From: Zeugodacus cucurbitae
Taxonomy: Eukaryota > Arthropoda > Insecta > Diptera > Tephritidae
NCBI RefSeq assembly: GCF_028554725.1
Contig: NC_071668.1
Location: 53,735,732 to 53,799,731 of the forward strand
Direction: 5' to 3'
DNA length: 64,000 nt
In this document: piece after piece, positions 59,131-64,000 of the stretch
Layout of the letters: the number at the start of each line of letters is the position of its first letter
Numbering within the stretch: position 1 is the stretch's first letter
The notes under the pieces: model-generated
The model's database searches: none
What the model was told of the DNA's origin: nothing
What the model saw: the letters and a program-made list of their open reading frames with translations, nothing else
Position numbers and translations under genes: made by a program

Positions 59131-62100
59131 ATGGATAACTGAATGGATGGCTGCTGTCGGTAGACATGTTAGCAAAAAGTGCATTACCGAGGCACATTTG
59201 GAGTGTTGTTTGCATTGGCGGAGAGCGCATACACCTAGCGTAACAGGTTTGTCTCAATAGAGATAATATACATGAAATATAGAAATCCTTGCGCTCAGTA
59301 CACACTCAATATACTCTCCTCGACCGCAATGCATAACCAATCAATGCGTTGCTTCGACGTACGGTACAATGGCAACACTTCAAAATGGGGTTACCTTTGG
59401 GGAAAATATGTACTGAGTGCGCTTTATTGAGCGCGTTGTAGAGCGTTAGTGTACGTTGAGCGCCATACTCTTTGACAATAAACCTTTGTAAACAATAAAT
59501 TATATGTTAATTTAGTGCTCTCGCAACTAAATTGCTGCGCTGTCCGAGTGAGCGTGCGCTCATTTACTATTTCATGTAGGCAGCGAGCTCTCACACCTTT
59601 TGCCCGTCTACTCCATTTCCATTCACTCTTCGGCGGCGCTGCTGTCAGCGGCAATCATTGCGTTTGGTTAAGTGACCAAAAGGTTGCAATTAAACTGTCA
59701 CGTTTATCACGCCTTTCAGTACAACAACGGCGGCAAAAACAAATGCCACAACAACATTACAGTAGCAGCATCGTTGCAAGCCAGCGGATGAGGCGCAAAA
59801 ACAAGCACTATAATTTCCAGTTTTATTTTTATTAAGCGCGTTGTCGGCATAACAAGTTGTGTTGCACGCTTGTGCAGTATTGCCGCACAATGCCGCGGCG
59901 CGACGATTGTGTTTAAATTGTTGTAGACACTACTCAAGCTAGTAAATTGTTGCATACGCTTGTAAATTGCTCACATTTTTAGCTCTTTAGTGGCAAGTTA
60001 AAATGTTAGTTAGTATGTTATACATATTACTACGTGCGCACGGTTTGTCTATGTAATACCACTTCTCTATACATATAACATTTATGAGCTTGTTTAAAAG
60101 CGTATGCAGCTGAAACTCGCTTAAAACTTTGAGATTGCGGATTTTTATGAAGCTTAAAAATATCTTAATTTCTCTATTAATATGGCTTGTGCTGATAATT
60201 TTTGTGCATAAGTGATTTGGAACTTAAATTGTGCCAGTAAAGCCAAAACATTAGCGTAGCCGTTGCTGACGCTGCTGCATCTGAGTAACTGCACATGTTT
60301 TGCCGTCGGAGTTTTGGCTGTTCCGTGTATAAATTACTAAAGCGATTTGAATTTTTTTTTAATGCTTCAGTGCCTTGTTGAAAATCATTTCATGTCAAAT
60401 ATTTTTATTTCATTTAAATAACAGAAAAAAATATTATAAAATAATCTGAATAAAATGAAAATGGGACTTGTAGTAATTTTCGCATAGGAGAACATATACT
60501 TTTTATTATATAAAGTTTCGTTATATGCGTAATCTGAAAGCCATTTCGCGAACAACATTACTATAAATTTTATTTCCAAATTTATTATTTATTTTTTGAA
60601 CTTTTTTATTGAACTTACCTAATGAGCTATAACCAAAGTATTTCGTAGAGATCTATTCTTTCAGAGATTGATTAGCGTTAAGCAAATCAATGTACTTATT
60701 TGGAATATTGATGAAAAATTAAAATTAATTAGTCAAGTTTTTCAGCACTCTATTAAAGTTAGCGACTGTATTTTGCAGATTTATTTGAGTAAAATATATT
60801 CATAATCTTTAAAATGTAGTAATAATTGCTGAAGTATTTTGCTTTTAATAACCGGGCATGTACACGATTTCCAATATTTAACACGATTCGATCACTTACT
60901 AAATGTCCATACACAGGGAATACTTACGTGCTTAGCTAACCGAATATTATAAAAAAAAATATTTCTGGAAACCAGTATTACGACATTATTTACATACATA
61001 TTTCCATAAAGCAAAAAGTACCAAGTACAAAATAATATAATTTGCTACTTTAACATTTCATCAGTCGATCCCACATTATATTCTTACGGAATGCTTTTAA
61101 TACTTTATATTGAAGATTTAGCATTGTTGGTTTCAGTCTATATTTTTTTAAATTAAACTTTTATTCTATTAAACTTTTATCATAACTGTTTTGTAACCAG
61201 TACAAAACATAAGTAGTGTTTTAAAGGAAATATTTTTTAAGATGTATTGAAAAACAATCTATACTATACTACACAAATGTTTTTGTGGTTTCTATAAGAA
61301 ACATAAAACTCAATTATTTAAGTAAGCGAATGAAATTATGAGATGGAATTTTTATCATAAAAAATAAAAAAGAGTAAGAATAGTATATATATATAGGTCT
61401 CGAATTAAAAATACCGTACAGACAAGTAACTGGCAATTATGGCTGGGTTGGATTACTGAATTTAGTTTAAACATGGTTCTATGGACAAGACAAGAATCGC
61501 ACTTAGAATGATAAATATGACCAGAAAAGAGCTCTTGTATTCCTAAATTGACTTGAACTATTCGAAAATCTACTTAGGTGCTTTATTTTTATTACCGCTA
61601 AATGAGCTGGATATATGTATGGAGGTGTGACAGGAATTTTAGCCTTCATCTATCTTAATATTGTAATTTTTCAGATATTATTTGCGGATCATGCGGTATT
61701 TCTCTTTTCTTTAAGTTTATTAGAGCTTATAAGTTATTACTGGTTAGTAATTAAGTTTAAATATAAGATCTGAGCGCTTTTTTCAAAAAGTGCGACTATG
61801 AAAGGACTTAAGGGTTGTATGCAGCGAACATTTATTATGACATCTACTGTTTTACTAAATGTGCGAAATTTATTTATTAATTTCACTGACAATTCGTCTT
61901 TCACTTAAATAACCTTAGCGTTCGGGGTACAGTGTGGTTTTCAATGAACACAGAATGCCTGCGAATAAGTAATGAAAGATAAATTACTAAAAATACTAAA
62001 ATGAACATGAAATTCTTGAACATACATACGTATCACGCTGAATAGATCTTACATAAACTGTTATGATTCAACATATCTACGTGAATATTATTAGTACAGT

Positions 62101-62214
62101 TATTAGAATATATACAGAATAAGAATAGTTTCTGGTTTGTGCATATTGAACCGGGACTCATAATTCCGCTTGCGAAAAAAAGAGGGTTTAGCTCTCAGGC
62201 TCTCTAAAAATCCA
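59131..62214. other. noc upstream intergenic region, no gene seen
   Basis: No supported gene. The segment 59150-59800 is GC-balanced with repeated GAGCGC/GTGAGCG motifs and open frames on both strands that read as unstructured; it may be regulatory. 60350-62200 is AT-rich and featureless. Confidence 0.5.
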
Positions 62215-62482
62215 ACATATAATAGAGAGCTATGAAGGATTCCTGGTAGAAATATCTAATAGAAGTTGTAAGCAATTGATCAAATATATGCCGCATCGAA
62301 GCAGCTTTGAAAAAATGCTACATAATTTCACATTTTATCTTTGGTTATACATATAATAGAGAGCTATGAAGGATTCCTGGTAGAAATATCTAATAGAAGT
62401 TGTAAGCAATTGATCAAATCTATGCCGCATCGAAGCAGCTTTGAAAAAATGCAACATAATTTCACGTTTTATCTTTGGTTAT
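62215..62482. repeat. Tandem duplication, 134 bp x 2
   Basis: 62215-62348 and 62349-62482 are direct, adjacent copies starting ACATATAATAGAGAGCTATG and ending in a TTATCTTTGGTTAT motif. I count three differences (for example ATATATG against ATCTATG, and GCTACAT against GCAACAT). No similarity to other repeats in the window. A recent local duplication. Confidence 0.9.
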
Positions 62483-64000
62483 GATAAGTTCTTGAAAAAA
62501 AAAAAAAAAATGTAGGTCCATATCGTTTTATTTCACAACTTAAAGTGTCTAAAACGCGTATAACCAATGAAAATTGGTTATGTAAGCATGTGTAGAAATA
62601 TTAAAAATAAACTTTGCGAATAAAATTGACTTAAGAGCGTTTTTATTATTTCGAACACTGCTGTACATATTTCATTATAATACTTAATTTTTTGGATTAT
62701 AATTACTACGGAAAAAGTTTTCTACGATATATATTGCATATTATGTAAATATATTGTTTGTAAAAAGTAGAAATTGTTTCACTTAATCTGGTTAATAATA
62801 AATTATATACATGGTACTCAAAAGGTCAAATTTTCTGCAAACAACTTGCATATACTCGTATGTATGTACGCCCACATTTTATGAACGTGGCTACAATTGC
62901 ACTTCGCTACCTACCACGGTCAATTATGCACTAGTGCGAATGTGTCGAGTGGGAACCAACTAAGCGGATGAGAGAGGCGAATATGTGAGCGCCTTGCTGA
63001 TGGCTTTGTTGGTTGGTAGGTTGGTACACTTCAATAGCACCGCTGGAGGCAGCTGACGGCTGGTCGTAATATTTATGCAATTTCAAAGACTGCACGAACG
63101 AGAATCGCCGCAGAGGCGGCGTGGTATAGCGAAAAGGGCAACAACAGTAAAAACTCAAAGAATACTCGTAAATTATATGAAAATTGGTAGCACGAAAGGA
63201 AGAAACTCATAAAATTAACCACATTTTTCTTCATTTTTATAGCATTTATTATCACATTGCCCCAGCGGAGTAACAGCGGAAGAAAGGCGCACAGTAAAGC
63301 GGCTGCTAGAACGAACAGCAGAACGGAATGAAGAGTGAGCGAGATAGCGCCAGTATTTATGTGAGTGCTATAAAAATGCAGTCTCAACAGTTGGAGTCGG
63401 TTGGAGCGGCACATTTGCCTTGGCTTTTGATTTATGCACACCCCAACTGCGGCAGCAGCAGTGGCAGCACCAGCATAACCGTAGCAAGTGAGGCAAAATA
63501 ATGCAATAAATTTGACATTATCGCGAGCAGCCATAAGATATGGCGGAATTGTTAATGGCGCAAGGCCAAGGCGGAGGCGCGGAAAGTTGAAATTTATGTA
63601 TGTACATACATATGTATGTTTGCATGTGCCCATTGCAAAAACAAAACGATTTAAGTGAGCTGCTGATGCGGTAACGCTTAAATTGCATGCGCGCAAGTCG
63701 TAAAAATGTGAAAATATTACAACAAACATAATAATACAAGTAACACATAAAAACAAAACGAGTGTGAGTCAAAAGAAAAAAGCTTTATAAATATTCAAAA
63801 GGGTGCTGCTGTCAAAGAAGTGCACTGAAATTTCACTTTATTTACGTAAATACATGCATACCTATTTATAAAAGTATATATATGTATACGAAGGGAGACA
63901 TTTTATATGAATGCACGTAATAAAACGTAAAGTAGATAAACTCCAGAAATGCTCATAAATGCAGCAAACGGCAGTATTGTATGCCACCTAACAGGACTAA
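62483..64000. other. Intergenic sequence upstream of noc
   Basis: No supported gene. The minus-strand frame 63756-63073 (227 codons) is the longest besides noc. It reads as hydrophobic, alanine/leucine/cysteine-rich low-complexity with no domain, and probably reflects a GC-richer regulatory island (62930-63560). A TATG/CATA palindromic microsatellite lies at 63595-63620. Confidence 0.45.

Noticed and set aside
63073..63756. 227-codon open frame on the minus strand
   Set aside because: Hydrophobic and alanine/cysteine-rich with no domain, no promoter or splice context, and overlapping frames open in other phases; more likely non-coding GC-richer DNA.

Overview
This is a 64 kb piece of AT-rich nuclear DNA from a higher fly (Diptera: Cyclorrhapha). 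A true fruit fly (Tephritidae, Bactrocera or a relative) is my best guess. The evidence is an almost complete fly noc (no ocelli) gene, insect-type nuclear tRNA genes, many dead mariner, non-LTR and MITE insertions, short CA/TG, CATA/TATG and CAA/CAG runs, and a repeat whose ends read GAGAGTATAAAATGTTCGG and CTTAGCCCTTCCTTACTTG, which I associate with tephritid genomes. The species assignment is inference.

Layout. The only intact protein-coding gene is noc on the minus strand: exon 2 at 54969-56474, intron 56475-57881, exon 1 at 57882-57971. A TATA-less Inr+DPE core promoter is predicted with its start at 58547. It encodes a 531-residue NET-family zinc-finger co-repressor. About 55 kb on one side and at least 5 kb on the other hold no other intact protein gene, as expected for the large regulatory territory of a developmental regulator. 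Five tRNA genes lie in that desert, all on the minus strand: one tRNA-Lys(TTT) and four sequence-identical tRNA-Pro(AGG), three of them within 46.3-47.1 kb.

The rest is intergenic sequence with old mobile DNA. From left to right: a three-level nest (2.66-4.77 kb: tephritid repeat, then hAT with an 8-bp duplication, then TTAA MITE); a TTA-flanked element split by the tephritid repeat (9.48-11.86 kb); a pogo-like fragment and a dead Tc1/mariner (12.2-13.1 kb); a short TIR element (15.7-16.1 kb); TTAA MITEs (16.5-17.8 and 35.2-36.0 kb); dead non-LTR retrotransposons (20.9-21.8, 24.9-25.2, 36.8-38.5, 51.9-52.4 kb); dead mariners (25.7-27.5, 29.1-29.7, 32.7-33.2, 40.3-40.8, 49.0-49.4 kb); a pogo-like MITE (53.1-53.6 kb); and a 163-bp near-perfect palindrome (59.0-59.1 kb) about 420 bp upstream of the predicted noc start.

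The most unusual object is at 25978-26506: an open, splice-site-bounded segment resembling one exon of ema/CLEC16A, sitting inside the reading frame of a dead mariner transposase. The window shows no pathway or operon. The active content is one developmental transcription factor with its presumed enhancers, plus housekeeping tRNAs.
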